A stretch of 20,319 nucleotides of DNA, taken from Minisyncoccota bacterium (lineage in GTDB: Bacteria; Patescibacteriota; Minisyncoccia; UBA6257; JAAZHW01). This document shows, one piece after another, positions 11,466 to 19,012 of this stretch. Both the position numbers and the translations under genes were made by a program. How positions within the stretch are numbered: position 1 is the first letter of the stretch; every line of letters begins with the position of its first letter. The DNA is taken from contig JAQVHD010000008.1 of NCBI GenBank assembly GCA_028696375.1, forward strand, positions 3,016-23,334, read 5' to 3'. A model generated the notes under the pieces. That model did no database searches. It saw nothing but the letters and a program-made list of their open reading frames with translations, and was not told where the DNA came from.

Positions 11466-12779
11466 TCACGGTGTAGTGGTCGCAGTTGACTTCTCTGGCA
11501 ACTCAGGACTAGTTGGAGAAGTTGTATGAGGACTCGTTATTGGCGTAACGGTTGGAGAAACAGAAGGTGTTACTTCTTTCTCTTTGGGCAAACTCAAACT
11601 ATAAAGTGTTTTGGTTTTGTTATCGAAGAAGAACAGGTATTGGTCATCTGCACTGATTCTAATATCGTCAATTTTAAAGAGCGTATCATTCAATAATTTG
11701 GCCTCCATGGTTTCCAGATTAATTTCATAAATTAATTCGTCAAAAGAGGCTGTGCCAATATAGTAGGTGTCAGGCCAAATCCCAGTAAAGGTTGGGTTTA
11801 CAAAAATGCTGCAATAAACAACAGGACGATTATTTGCAAAAACGCATTTTTCGGGCAAGGTAACATTGGGAATTTCTGCCAAAATCACGTCGTCGCTATT
11901 AATCAATTCTAATTTTGGCTTCTGCGTATTTGGTTCCACACTAAAAAGCAAGCCGTATTTTCCTTGGTTATCCCATTTAATAATTAAGCCATTACCGCTG
12001 ACAAATGGGGTAAAAATTTTATTCTTGACATCAAAGGCTAAGATGGTTGTTTCGGCTAAACCACTTGGTTTTTGAAGAATGTAAGCAGTATTAGCAGCCG
12101 GCCACAACAAATTGATATCACTAGCGGCTTTAAAATTCAATAAAATTTTACGATTAGCTAAATTCTTATCCAGTTGAGCCAAGTAACTGGATTCCTTAAA
12201 GTTTTCTTGATAATAAAGCGGGCTATCAGAGTAATAATAAAGAAGGGTTTCGCCATCAGGTGACCACGTTGCGCTTTTAATATACGTATCCAAATTTTTT
12301 ATTTCACCGGTTTTGATATCTAAAATACTGTAGGCTGGTTTTGTTGCTCCCGTAGCAACATATTTAATCAAAACCTTACCCTTAATCGAAGGTTCAACAG
12401 ATAATACATTAGAAAAATTAACGCCTAAATCTTTTTTTTGTTCTTTAACCGGAGATTCCAAATAATTAATTTCAAACAATCCCTCCTGCGTCAGATATTG
12501 CAAAGACGAAGTAGCGCTTGGCCAAAAGGCCAAAACATCTTTATTAACAAGCGAGCGGAGAATGGGCTGCTCGCCCCCACCTTCGCCAGCCGACAAGCCG
12601 GATTCTGAAGGCGCTAAAGGTGAGGGCAAGCCACTAATAGTTGGCAAAATACCCCCGCCTTCTGGTGGAATTTCTTCTTCAATCTGCGTTTGCGGTTTCA
12701 GATAAAACCAATAAAATGCCGCCGCTATAATCGCGATGACAATGACAATTACAGTGGTAATAATAATGTTTTTTTTCAT
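11466..12779 (-). CDS. Membrane-anchored beta-propeller-like protein with a Ser/Thr/Pro tail
   Basis: The family is not named with certainty. Residues 3-27 are a Lys-led hydrophobic anchor (KKNIIITTVIVIVIAIIAAA), followed by a Pro/Gly/Ser/Glu linker (30-72). Residues about 75-400 look like TolB/WD40-type propeller repeats: recurring beta-rich blocks with ATWSPDGETLLYYY, IIKWDNQGKYGLLF and IRISADDQYLFFFD, the 'WSPDG' word being typical of such blades. The end (402-437) is a low-complexity Ser/Thr/Pro tail of the kind often glycosylated or cell-wall-spanning outside. It is the last gene of the minus-strand cluster, starting 2 bases after the pilin gene stop, so it probably works at the outer face of the secretion apparatus. 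No enzyme motif is seen. Confidence 0.7.
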   Translation of the reverse strand: MKKNIIITTVIVIVIAIIAAAFYWFYLKPQTQIEEEIPPEGGGILPTISGLPSPLAPSESGLSAGEGGGEQPILRSLVNKDVLAFWPSATSSLQYLTQEGLFEINYLESPVKEQKKDLGVNFSNVLSVEPSIKGKVLIKYVATGATKPAYSILDIKTGEIKNLDTYIKSATWSPDGETLLYYYSDSPLYYQENFKESSYLAQLDKNLANRKILLNFKAASDINLLWPAANTAYILQKPSGLAETTILAFDVKNKIFTPFVSGNGLIIKWDNQGKYGLLFSVEPNTQKPKLELINSDDVILAEIPNVTLPEKCVFANNRPVVYCSIFVNPTFTGIWPDTYYIGTASFDELIYEINLETMEAKLLNDTLFKIDDIRISADDQYLFFFDNKTKTLYSLSLPKEKEVTPSVSPTVTPITSPHTTSPTSPELPEKSTATTTP

Positions 12780-12781
12780 AG

Positions 12782-13420
12782 TTATTTCATGGGATTATTA
12801 CAAAAATTTTCGCAGGCTTTTGCACAAATATCATACTGAGGCTGCTGCCGTACCGGAGTGGATATTTTGTAAAGATCACCCACAACTTCAATCTTAACAA
12901 AATATTTATCACATGTGTCTTTTATACATGAGTTTATGCATTGCTGCACATCTTTCGAAATTTTACCAGTCGACGTGGCTGGTGTAGGCGATGACGGAAA
13001 CTGAACTTCCAGTCTCATGCTAACCAAATCCGGATTGATCGTTCTTAAAATAAGAACCGAGGCAAAAAGAATTACCATACCAATAATAGCATCCTTTATT
13101 TGACCTCGGGCTTCTTTTTGTTTGCTGGCATTGTCGCCACTTGTAGCATAGGTAATTCCTGCCACCACAATCATAATAAGGGCAGCTAAAACACCCAAAC
13201 CCAAAGCCAACCGGTACAAACCAGACAAGTAAGAAGCAGGAGTAGCGCCACATTTGGGAATAAAAGGTAATTCGATTTCCATACAACCCCCCTCTCCCTG
13301 AGTTAAATGCCACCCTGTGGATGTACCTTCTGCTTGGGTTGAAGTTGATTGAGCAAAAACCAACAACGTTGGAATGGTGAAAAATGTAACAAGAAAAATA
13401 AAAGTTATTGTTTTTTTCAT
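12782..13420 (-). CDS. VirB2-like T4SS pilin with a cysteine-rich C-terminal extension
   Basis: The 212-aa protein has a cleavable signal peptide (1-23, ending LLVFAQ), two cysteines at 46 and 57, then the two hydrophobic helices typical of VirB2/TrbC pilins: GLYRLALGLGVLAALIMIVV (67-86) and IIGMVILFASVLILRTI (112-128), joined by a short charged loop (SGDNASKQKEARGQIKD) after ITYATSG. A VirB2 pilin would end near here; this one continues about 80 residues with six cysteines at 161, 165, 170, 199, 203 and 207, in two C-x3-C-containing groups that could form a disulfide-linked helical hairpin. Its start overlaps the stop of the upstream gene as ATGA, so the two are translationally coupled. The pilin assignment is by topology and context. 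Confidence 0.75.
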   Translation of the reverse strand: MKKTITFIFLVTFFTIPTLLVFAQSTSTQAEGTSTGWHLTQGEGGCMEIELPFIPKCGATPASYLSGLYRLALGLGVLAALIMIVVAGITYATSGDNASKQKEARGQIKDAIIGMVILFASVLILRTINPDLVSMRLEVQFPSSPTPATSTGKISKDVQQCINSCIKDTCDKYFVKIEVVGDLYKISTPVRQQPQYDICAKACENFCNNPMK

Positions 13421-14133
13421 TTTACAAAATTAATATTAAGCGCCGACTCTGCACGCAAAATCACATCTTTCCTATCCTCAATAACCACTTTTATATTTAC
13501 ACTTTCTGATTCTCCTTCACCGATATAAGGAACCATTATACTTTTCTGATTATCAAAATCGGGAATTTGTGCTCCATTAATAGACCACCGATAATTAATC
13601 TGATCTGCACCATAGTTACCAAGAAAAAAGGGCACTGCTTCTAATTCCACCAGATCTGCCGTGGTGGAATAGGCATTAAGTGTAATCGATTTTTCATTGA
13701 TCGGCTTTAAATAAACTAAAGGCCTTACCAATTTAATGGTAGTTGTTTTAATAAAAGGTGTTTCAGAAAGCGAAGAATAAACCCTTACCGTCACCTCGTA
13801 GCTTGTTTTAGTATAATCCTTAGCAATAAATCGTGCCTCTTTTAATCCGATGCCTTGAGCAATTAAAGCATTGTTTACAAACCACTGATAATTCCAACTG
13901 TCAGAATTTAAATAAGCACCCTTGGAATAAATCAAAGGCTGAACAGAAGCTTTTATCATTGCATATTCTGTGGGCATAACCTTGCCCTCATAGGTAAGCG
14001 GCGCCATTCCATCTGATTCCCAACTGAGATACAAAAAACTTTGCGGTGTTTTTTCAGCGGCGAAAACCAAATCCTTTTTGATAAGGATGAAAGTAAATAG
14101 AAATATGATAAAAATAATTTTTTTGTTATTCAT
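13417..14133 (-). CDS. Secreted beta-rich protein of the T4SS-like cluster
   Basis: The function is unknown. Residues 1-25 are a signal peptide (KKIIFIIFLFTFILIKK then DLVFAA). The mature part (about 213 aa) has no membrane segment and reads as alternating beta strands in about two Ig/PKD-like repeats: SWNYQWFVNNALIAQGIG (58-75) and INYRWSINGAQIPDF (179-193) share the 'Y-x-W-x-(V/I)-N' core of such folds, each followed by strands of the EVTVRVYS / VNIKVVIE type. It starts 2 bases after the 154-aa gene and its stop overlaps the pilin start (ATGA). A structural or adhesive surface role next to the pilin is a reasonable inference only. Confidence 0.65.
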   Translation of the reverse strand: MNNKKIIFIIFLFTFILIKKDLVFAAEKTPQSFLYLSWESDGMAPLTYEGKVMPTEYAMIKASVQPLIYSKGAYLNSDSWNYQWFVNNALIAQGIGLKEARFIAKDYTKTSYEVTVRVYSSLSETPFIKTTTIKLVRPLVYLKPINEKSITLNAYSTTADLVELEAVPFFLGNYGADQINYRWSINGAQIPDFDNQKSIMVPYIGEGESESVNIKVVIEDRKDVILRAESALNINFVK

Positions 14134-14135
14134 AG

Positions 14136-14600
14136 TTAACTTGCTTTTTTGACACTCGCTCCTTTTTCTATAGTTTCAGAAATTTTACCTAACGTTGGAT
14201 TTTTTTGTTTTAAATACATCCAAACAAGAATTCCGGTTTTTAACGGCAAGAAATCAATAATAGGTATCATTTCTACAAGACCAGTAAAAATCATATACTC
14301 ACCCCGAAGGCCTTTAAGAAATAACCAGAGACCCAATCCGCCACCAGTAACAATATCCAAAACCCAACTAATAATTGTCCCTATTCCACTCCAACTAACA
14401 AAATCTACTAAATCAGAAATAATTGCCAAAGGTAAAGGAAAAATGAGTAATTCAATTAGAGAGATCTTCGCCGCTGGCTTGCTGGCCGCTTCTTCTCCTT
14501 CAATTTCTGCCTCTTCTCCTGAAATTAACTCTTCTTCTGATATTTCGTCATTTTCTATCGCATTTTGATTTGATTGTGAAATAATTTCCTCTTCTTCCAT
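14136..14600 (-). CDS. Small membrane protein of the T4SS-like cluster (154 aa)
   Basis: The gene is not recognised by name. Residues 1-38 are very acidic (Glu-rich) and probably cytoplasmic. Hydrophobic stretches at about 46-66 (SLIELLIFPLPLAIISDLVD), 70-97 (GIGTIISWVLDIVTGGGLGL) and 103-130 (MIFTGLVEMIPIIDFLPLKT) predict three or more membrane passages, with an Asp/Pro-containing re-entrant look in the first and third. The C-terminus is basic. It sits between virB4 (32-base gap) and the secreted protein gene (2-base gap), so it is part of the same transcript; a membrane partner of the ATPase is possible but not shown. Confidence 0.65.
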   Translation of the reverse strand: MEEEEIISQSNQNAIENDEISEEELISGEEAEIEGEEAASKPAAKISLIELLIFPLPLAIISDLVDFVSWSGIGTIISWVLDIVTGGGLGLWLFLKGLRGEYMIFTGLVEMIPIIDFLPLKTGILVWMYLKQKNPTLGKISETIEKGASVKKAS

Positions 14601-14632
14601 ATAATTATAGAATTTATTTAAAACATTGACAA

Positions 14633-16432
14633 CTAGGCCATACTTTGATCAAAATCTTTTTTGGCTTTTTCAATTTCAAGCATTTGCATTGGATTGGTTG
14701 TAATAATCTGGTCTTCAGTATAAGAAGCGATAATTTTAATTGCTACGTGCTTAGACCCAGCAAAAAAGATGCCCTCGCCCACATTTGATTCCAACAGCAG
14801 TTGCTTTTCCGCTTCGGTTAAATTAAACGTCTCTCCCACCACGTCAATTGAGGCTGGAGATTGCTTTAAAAGCAATTGAAGGGCAGAATTAGTAATAATA
14901 GGCCTTCCTTGCGGCGAACGAATAAAATCTTCCACATCTTGAGTAATAGTCGTCACGCCCATAAAATATTTTCGACATCTTTTTACTAAGCCAAAAAGGA
15001 AATCTGCACCAGCAGGATATTTCATCATCCACCACGCTTCATCAACCACCAAAATTCTTTTTTTCATTTGCGCTCGAATAATATTCCAAATAAAGTTTAA
15101 CACTATATACATCGCAATTGGCCTTAATTCATCTTCCAAATCTCGAATTCCAAAAACAACCAATCGATTATTGATATCAATGTTTGTTGGCTGATTCAAA
15201 AATCCAGCAAAAGTACCCCGGGTAAACTTATAAAGTCTATCCGCTAATTCCGCCCCACCCTCCATATTCTCTAAAACCGCCTGTAAATCTTCCATCAGCG
15301 GTGGCGTTAATTTAGAAAAATCACTATCGGGCGTAATATCTCGTGAGGCATAAGTTTCAGAAAGAGCTCGATCCAAAATACCCACCTGTTCAGCGGTTAA
15401 ATCACCAAGCATTACTCTTAATAATCCCGTTAAATTTAAAATGTTGGATTTCAATACTTCAGCTGGTGATTCATCGATTCGAGCGGGTGGCAAATCAAAA
15501 GGATTAATATGGTGCTCTGAGGTTAAGGAAATATTAATAAACGACCCCCCCACCGTTTCAGCTAAATGCTGATACTCTTTTTCTGGATCAATAATAATGA
15601 TATCAGTGCCCATCATTAAAGAGCGCAAAACCTCTAATTTACAAAAATAGGATTTACCGCCGCCAGCTTTAGCAAAAATCACCATATTGCCATTTTCCAT
15701 CGAGAAACGATCAAAAATAATCAGACTATTATTGTGGCGATTGATACCATAGAGCACTCCCTTATCGGAAGTTAAATCTAGGGAAATAAAAGGAAAAATG
15801 GTTGAAACTGGTGAAGAATTCAAAGTTGAATGGACATCCAATAGATCAAGGTTCAAAGGAATACAAGACTGTAATCCTTCTGATTGCTGAAAAAGAGCGG
15901 GTTTAATATAAACCATTCGTCCTTCCAAAAAATTGATCACTTTTTGTTCAATGGTAGTTAACTCTTGCAGATTGGAAGCATAAATAGCAATATAAACACC
16001 CACTTCAAATAATTTTTCTCTTGCTTGTTGCAGCGCATCTCGAAGATTTTCTAAGTCTTGGTAAGCTGTTTCAAGAATTGGATCTCTTACCGTTCCCTTT
16101 TCTTCCTTTTCCATAATTTGCGCTTCCACTTGAGCCACTTTACGTCTTAATTGTTTTAAAGCAGTGCCACTATCAATAGGATGCACAAAAATTGAAACAT
16201 CCACCGTTTGATCAATATTTAAAATGGGAGAAAACCAGCCGGTAGTTAAATAACGCGGATAAGAAATAATGTAGTACGTTTTTACATATAAATCACCGAG
16301 GCGTAAATAATTAGATTCAATCTCTAAGGCTGGTGGCGTTAAAATTTCCGCAATTGTGTGAGGTCCAGTTTTTGAAACTTTAGGAATTTGAATCTTTTCG
16401 TTATTTTGTTGAGAAAAAGGGAATTTAACCAT
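14633..16432 (-). CDS. virB4: VirB4/TraC-family type IV secretion ATPase
   Basis: VirB4 ATPases are the universal motor of type IV secretion systems at the inner face of the membrane. The 599-aa protein has an N-terminal region (about 1-220) with a Glu/Lys-rich helical insertion (92-143), then the RecA-like motor: Walker A AKAGGGKSYF (254-263), DIIIIDPEKEY (277-287), and Walker B RILVVDEAWWMM (459-470) with the Asp-Glu catalytic pair. TTITQDVEDF (494-503) and SALQLLLKQSP (516-526) are the conserved later VirB4/TraC motifs. All motor residues are intact. It follows the 233-aa TraC-N-like gene by 12 bases. No relaxase or VirD4 is within the window, so the substrate could be DNA or protein. Confidence 0.93.
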   Translation of the reverse strand: MVKFPFSQQNNEKIQIPKVSKTGPHTIAEILTPPALEIESNYLRLGDLYVKTYYIISYPRYLTTGWFSPILNIDQTVDVSIFVHPIDSGTALKQLRRKVAQVEAQIMEKEEKGTVRDPILETAYQDLENLRDALQQAREKLFEVGVYIAIYASNLQELTTIEQKVINFLEGRMVYIKPALFQQSEGLQSCIPLNLDLLDVHSTLNSSPVSTIFPFISLDLTSDKGVLYGINRHNNSLIIFDRFSMENGNMVIFAKAGGGKSYFCKLEVLRSLMMGTDIIIIDPEKEYQHLAETVGGSFINISLTSEHHINPFDLPPARIDESPAEVLKSNILNLTGLLRVMLGDLTAEQVGILDRALSETYASRDITPDSDFSKLTPPLMEDLQAVLENMEGGAELADRLYKFTRGTFAGFLNQPTNIDINNRLVVFGIRDLEDELRPIAMYIVLNFIWNIIRAQMKKRILVVDEAWWMMKYPAGADFLFGLVKRCRKYFMGVTTITQDVEDFIRSPQGRPIITNSALQLLLKQSPASIDVVGETFNLTEAEKQLLLESNVGEGIFFAGSKHVAIKIIASYTEDQIITTNPMQMLEIEKAKKDFDQSMA

Positions 16433-16444
16433 AATTATTTATAT

Positions 16445-17146
16445 TTATTCTAGTGAATATTCTTCATATTCTGCATCAAGCTCCGAAGCAATAGCCAGAT
16501 TTTTTCTTTCCTGTTTTTCAGGATTATAGAAATTATAATAGAGTTCAATTAAATCAGCGGTTTTAAGACGAATAGCGTTTAACCCCATCGGTTTTAGGGC
16601 CGAGATAATCGCATTAACGCGATAATATAGCTGCATTTTTTGATTCTCAAAATCTAATTCTTTTTTCTCAGATTTCTCTTGAGGTGTGGTTTTTTTACCA
16701 AATGGCAGTTTACTCAAAATAGGTTCTAACCCCCCACCAGCAGCAGAAATAATTGGGGATGATGAGTAGGGGATAACGACATAAAATCTTTTAACCATAA
16801 TATTTGTTGATCTTACTAACTCTTCAATAAAATTATAGTATTCTTCAATTTGTAATCTCAATAATTCGTTTGTTTCTTTTTCACCAACGTACTTAATTTC
16901 TTCCAAGTAATTGTTCATATTAACTTTTCGTGAATGAATAAGAATTTGCAAAGAAAAATCAAGACTGTTAAGTAGACTCTGGTAAGCGTTTATGATTACT
17001 TCTTGTTCTGTGTCTGATAGTAAATCAAAATTAATTCCCGAAACCATTAATACAGCCCTCAACGAACCGTCTTTTAAAATTACGCAGTTATCTCTGATAG
17101 TGGCAATATTAACAAATTTTTCAGTTGAAGAAGATGAAATGGGCAT
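16445..17146 (-). CDS. TraC/VirB4 N-domain-like protein without ATPase motifs
   Basis: The protein has 233 aa and no signal peptide. The region at about 9-60 (EKFVNIATIRDNCVILKDGS, then LRAVLMVSGINFDLLSD) and 60-130 (LLNSLDFSLQILIHSRKVNM) matches the N-terminal membrane-facing domain of TraC/VirB4 proteins in layout: a conserved 'I-x-DG-(S/G)-x-R-AVL' strand followed by a helical region and then FYVVIPY (121-127). No Walker A or B is present, and the next gene is a full-length VirB4, so this is a separate companion rather than the broken half of one gene. Its ATG is one base after the PrgI stop. Its likely role is to help dock the motor onto the membrane channel (inference). Confidence 0.7.
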   Translation of the reverse strand: MPISSSSTEKFVNIATIRDNCVILKDGSLRAVLMVSGINFDLLSDTEQEVIINAYQSLLNSLDFSLQILIHSRKVNMNNYLEEIKYVGEKETNELLRLQIEEYYNFIEELVRSTNIMVKRFYVVIPYSSSPIISAAGGGLEPILSKLPFGKKTTPQEKSEKKELDFENQKMQLYYRVNAIISALKPMGLNAIRLKTADLIELYYNFYNPEKQERKNLAIASELDAEYEEYSLE

Positions 17147-17147
17147 G

Positions 17148-17552
17148 TTATTTTTTGTTTTGTTCCTCTAACTCTTTGGCTAATTTTTCTAATTCTTCGA
17201 CCGTTAAACGTCTCGCGGGTTCGGTCGGAGAAACAGGAGGTTTGGGTGGTTCTATCAATTCTTTTTGTTTTTGAGATCGTTGCCAAGTGTATAATTTTGG
17301 ACTGGCATAATATCTGATTGCATTTAATAAAACCTTGTGCAGTGGTTGCTCATTTACTTTGACAAAGGCAAGAGCAATAGAAAGGGCAGCTATAAAAAGA
17401 CTAACAATAAGCCAAAGGCCAGTGCTTAAAATAAAATTCAAGCCAAAGATGATTGCTCCTCCACCAGCAAGAAATAAAAATTGCCTTAGGCTTAATGGCC
17501 CGACAATTTTACTTTCCATATTGATAAATTGGGGAACTTGAGCGGTTGGCAT
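17148..17552 (-). CDS. PrgI-family T4SS membrane protein (VirB3-like)
   Basis: PrgI-family proteins are the short membrane subunits that accompany VirB4 in Gram-positive-type and CPR secretion systems, in the place of VirB3. The start reads MPTAQVPQFINMESKIVGPL (1-20) and SLRQFLFLAGGGAIIFGLNF (21-40), the family signature (V-P-x-F-I-x-x-E-x-K-I-x-G-P-L-(S/T)-x-R-Q). Two membrane segments lie at 24-42 and 44-64. NAIRYYASPKLYTWQ (77-91) is the usual cytoplasmic motif. The remaining 40 residues are Pro/Glu/Lys-rich and end in a helix. It lies just upstream of the TraC-N-like and VirB4 genes, the expected order. Confidence 0.92.
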   Translation of the reverse strand: MPTAQVPQFINMESKIVGPLSLRQFLFLAGGGAIIFGLNFILSTGLWLIVSLFIAALSIALAFVKVNEQPLHKVLLNAIRYYASPKLYTWQRSQKQKELIEPPKPPVSPTEPARRLTVEELEKLAKELEEQNKK

Positions 17553-17564
17553 TGGTAGCAGTAA

Positions 17565-18917
17565 TTAAAATTTTAATTTTCTAAGATCAATTACGTTTTC
17601 TGAGGGGACTCTCGGTTGTTCAGCCTGCATTGTATCTTTTTTTTCTTGATCTTGCTGCTGAGCCTCCAGAGTTTCAGCCGGGCTCTCTGGTTTTTCTAGA
17701 ATTATAGCTTGTTCTTGTGTATTGGTCTCTCCCGATATGGTTGTCGCCGGAGATGAAGATTCTGGAGTTTTTATCTCAGTACTAGCTCCTTGTAAAGAAA
17801 CATCACTTAATGACGCTGATTCTTTTTCCGAATAATTTACAATTTTGACAGTTGGAAGTTGCTGCGCTGATTGATCAACACTAACATCTGGTTGAAAAGA
17901 AGTGGGGGGCGTTATTGTTAAAGAATCAGGGGTTGTTATAGGCTTCTTTTCTTCTGGTGATACTTCTCCGAAATCTTTCCCCGCTTTTTCTATTTGTTCA
18001 GAAGCACCTGTTTTATTCTTGAACGACGCGGTTGGAATAAACGATTCGGGTTGTTTGTCTCTCAACGCAATTTCCTCTAATTTTTCTTTTGGTTCTTCTT
18101 CTTTTTCTTTTTTTATCGTGCTTTCTTCTACGATTTTCTGAGGCGCCTTATCAACGGGATGAATTTCTATTTCCGAAACCACCTTTTCTTTTAATGGTTT
18201 TACTTCTTCAAATGAAATCATCCATGGAGATTTTTCCTCCAAAACCGGTCTAAATTCTTGCTCCTTGCCAATAATAATTGGACCACTCGCAGAAGTTTCT
18301 TTTGAAGAGGTTTTGTTTTCTAAGTGGTTAGGTTTTTTAAAGTGAAAGAAGGAGGAAAATGATCGTTTGGGGGTTTCCTTTTTTGCCGCAGTCTTGTTTT
18401 CCTCTATAGACATACTATCTACAACCGGCTTCGGCGATTCCACAGACGAGATGGTTTCCGCCGAGATAATAGACGGCGCTGATTCATAAATAATTTCATT
18501 CGCATCCGCTGGCTTTATTTCTTCGGAAGGTGGTTTTTCTTCTGGCTGAACTTCCTGGGGAATTTCTTTGATTGGCAATTCTTCTGTTTTTTTCTTCAAC
18601 GAAGCTCGTCGATAAATTTTTTCTAAATCATCTCTGACAGGAAAAAATATTTTACTTTCTATTTTTTGAGCAATATTTTTGCTAATAATTGGGTTCACGC
18701 CAAGTTTATCAATAAGAGTTGGTGTAAATTCTTTGTAAGATAGATTACCTAGCAAAACATCAGCCACCAAACTGGCTATCATTTGACCTTTTTGAGCCGG
18801 CAAATAATTAAGCTGTTCTTCTTCAGCAATAAGATCTGCTATTTCCTCGCTCATCAAAAGATCCTGAATATTTTCCGGCAATTGATTAAATTGTTTTATT
18901 AAGTCTTCTTGCGCCAT
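17565..18917 (-). CDS. Long Glu/Pro/Ser-rich protein of the T4SS-like cluster
   Basis: The function is unknown. The 450-aa protein has no signal peptide or membrane segment. Residues 1-110 are helical and ordered (QLPENIQDLLMSEEIADLIA, KGQMIASLVADVLLGNLSYK, VRDDLEKIYRRASLKKKTEE). Residues about 110-435 are low complexity, dominated by Glu, Lys, Pro, Ser and Thr (for example KKEKEEEPKEKLEEIALRDK), and are probably disordered. The last residues, NVIDLRKLKF, form a short ordered motif like a docking tail. It lies 12 bases before prgI and 95 after the VirB6-like gene, inside the cluster, so a scaffold or tether between channel and ATPase is a possible reading. The low-complexity coding keeps one frame throughout, arguing that it is a real gene. 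Confidence 0.7.
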   Translation of the reverse strand: MAQEDLIKQFNQLPENIQDLLMSEEIADLIAEEEQLNYLPAQKGQMIASLVADVLLGNLSYKEFTPTLIDKLGVNPIISKNIAQKIESKIFFPVRDDLEKIYRRASLKKKTEELPIKEIPQEVQPEEKPPSEEIKPADANEIIYESAPSIISAETISSVESPKPVVDSMSIEENKTAAKKETPKRSFSSFFHFKKPNHLENKTSSKETSASGPIIIGKEQEFRPVLEEKSPWMISFEEVKPLKEKVVSEIEIHPVDKAPQKIVEESTIKKEKEEEPKEKLEEIALRDKQPESFIPTASFKNKTGASEQIEKAGKDFGEVSPEEKKPITTPDSLTITPPTSFQPDVSVDQSAQQLPTVKIVNYSEKESASLSDVSLQGASTEIKTPESSSPATTISGETNTQEQAIILEKPESPAETLEAQQQDQEKKDTMQAEQPRVPSENVIDLRKLKF

Positions 18918-19012
18918 AATCTTATAATTTTTTATTGATTCGCCTATTTGCTTGGATTAACTGGCTTCCTCCATTTATCATAATTTTGGAAGTGTTCTTC
19001 TGGCGGTTTACT

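Noticed and set aside
16433..16444. Frameshift splitting one virB4 gene into two
   Set aside because: The downstream protein already has its own full N-terminal domain and start, so the two genes are separate.
17335..18141. Plus-strand frames of 68 and 79 aa opposite prgI and the Glu/Pro-rich gene
   Set aside because: Antisense shadows; the low-complexity composition of the real gene keeps these frames open.
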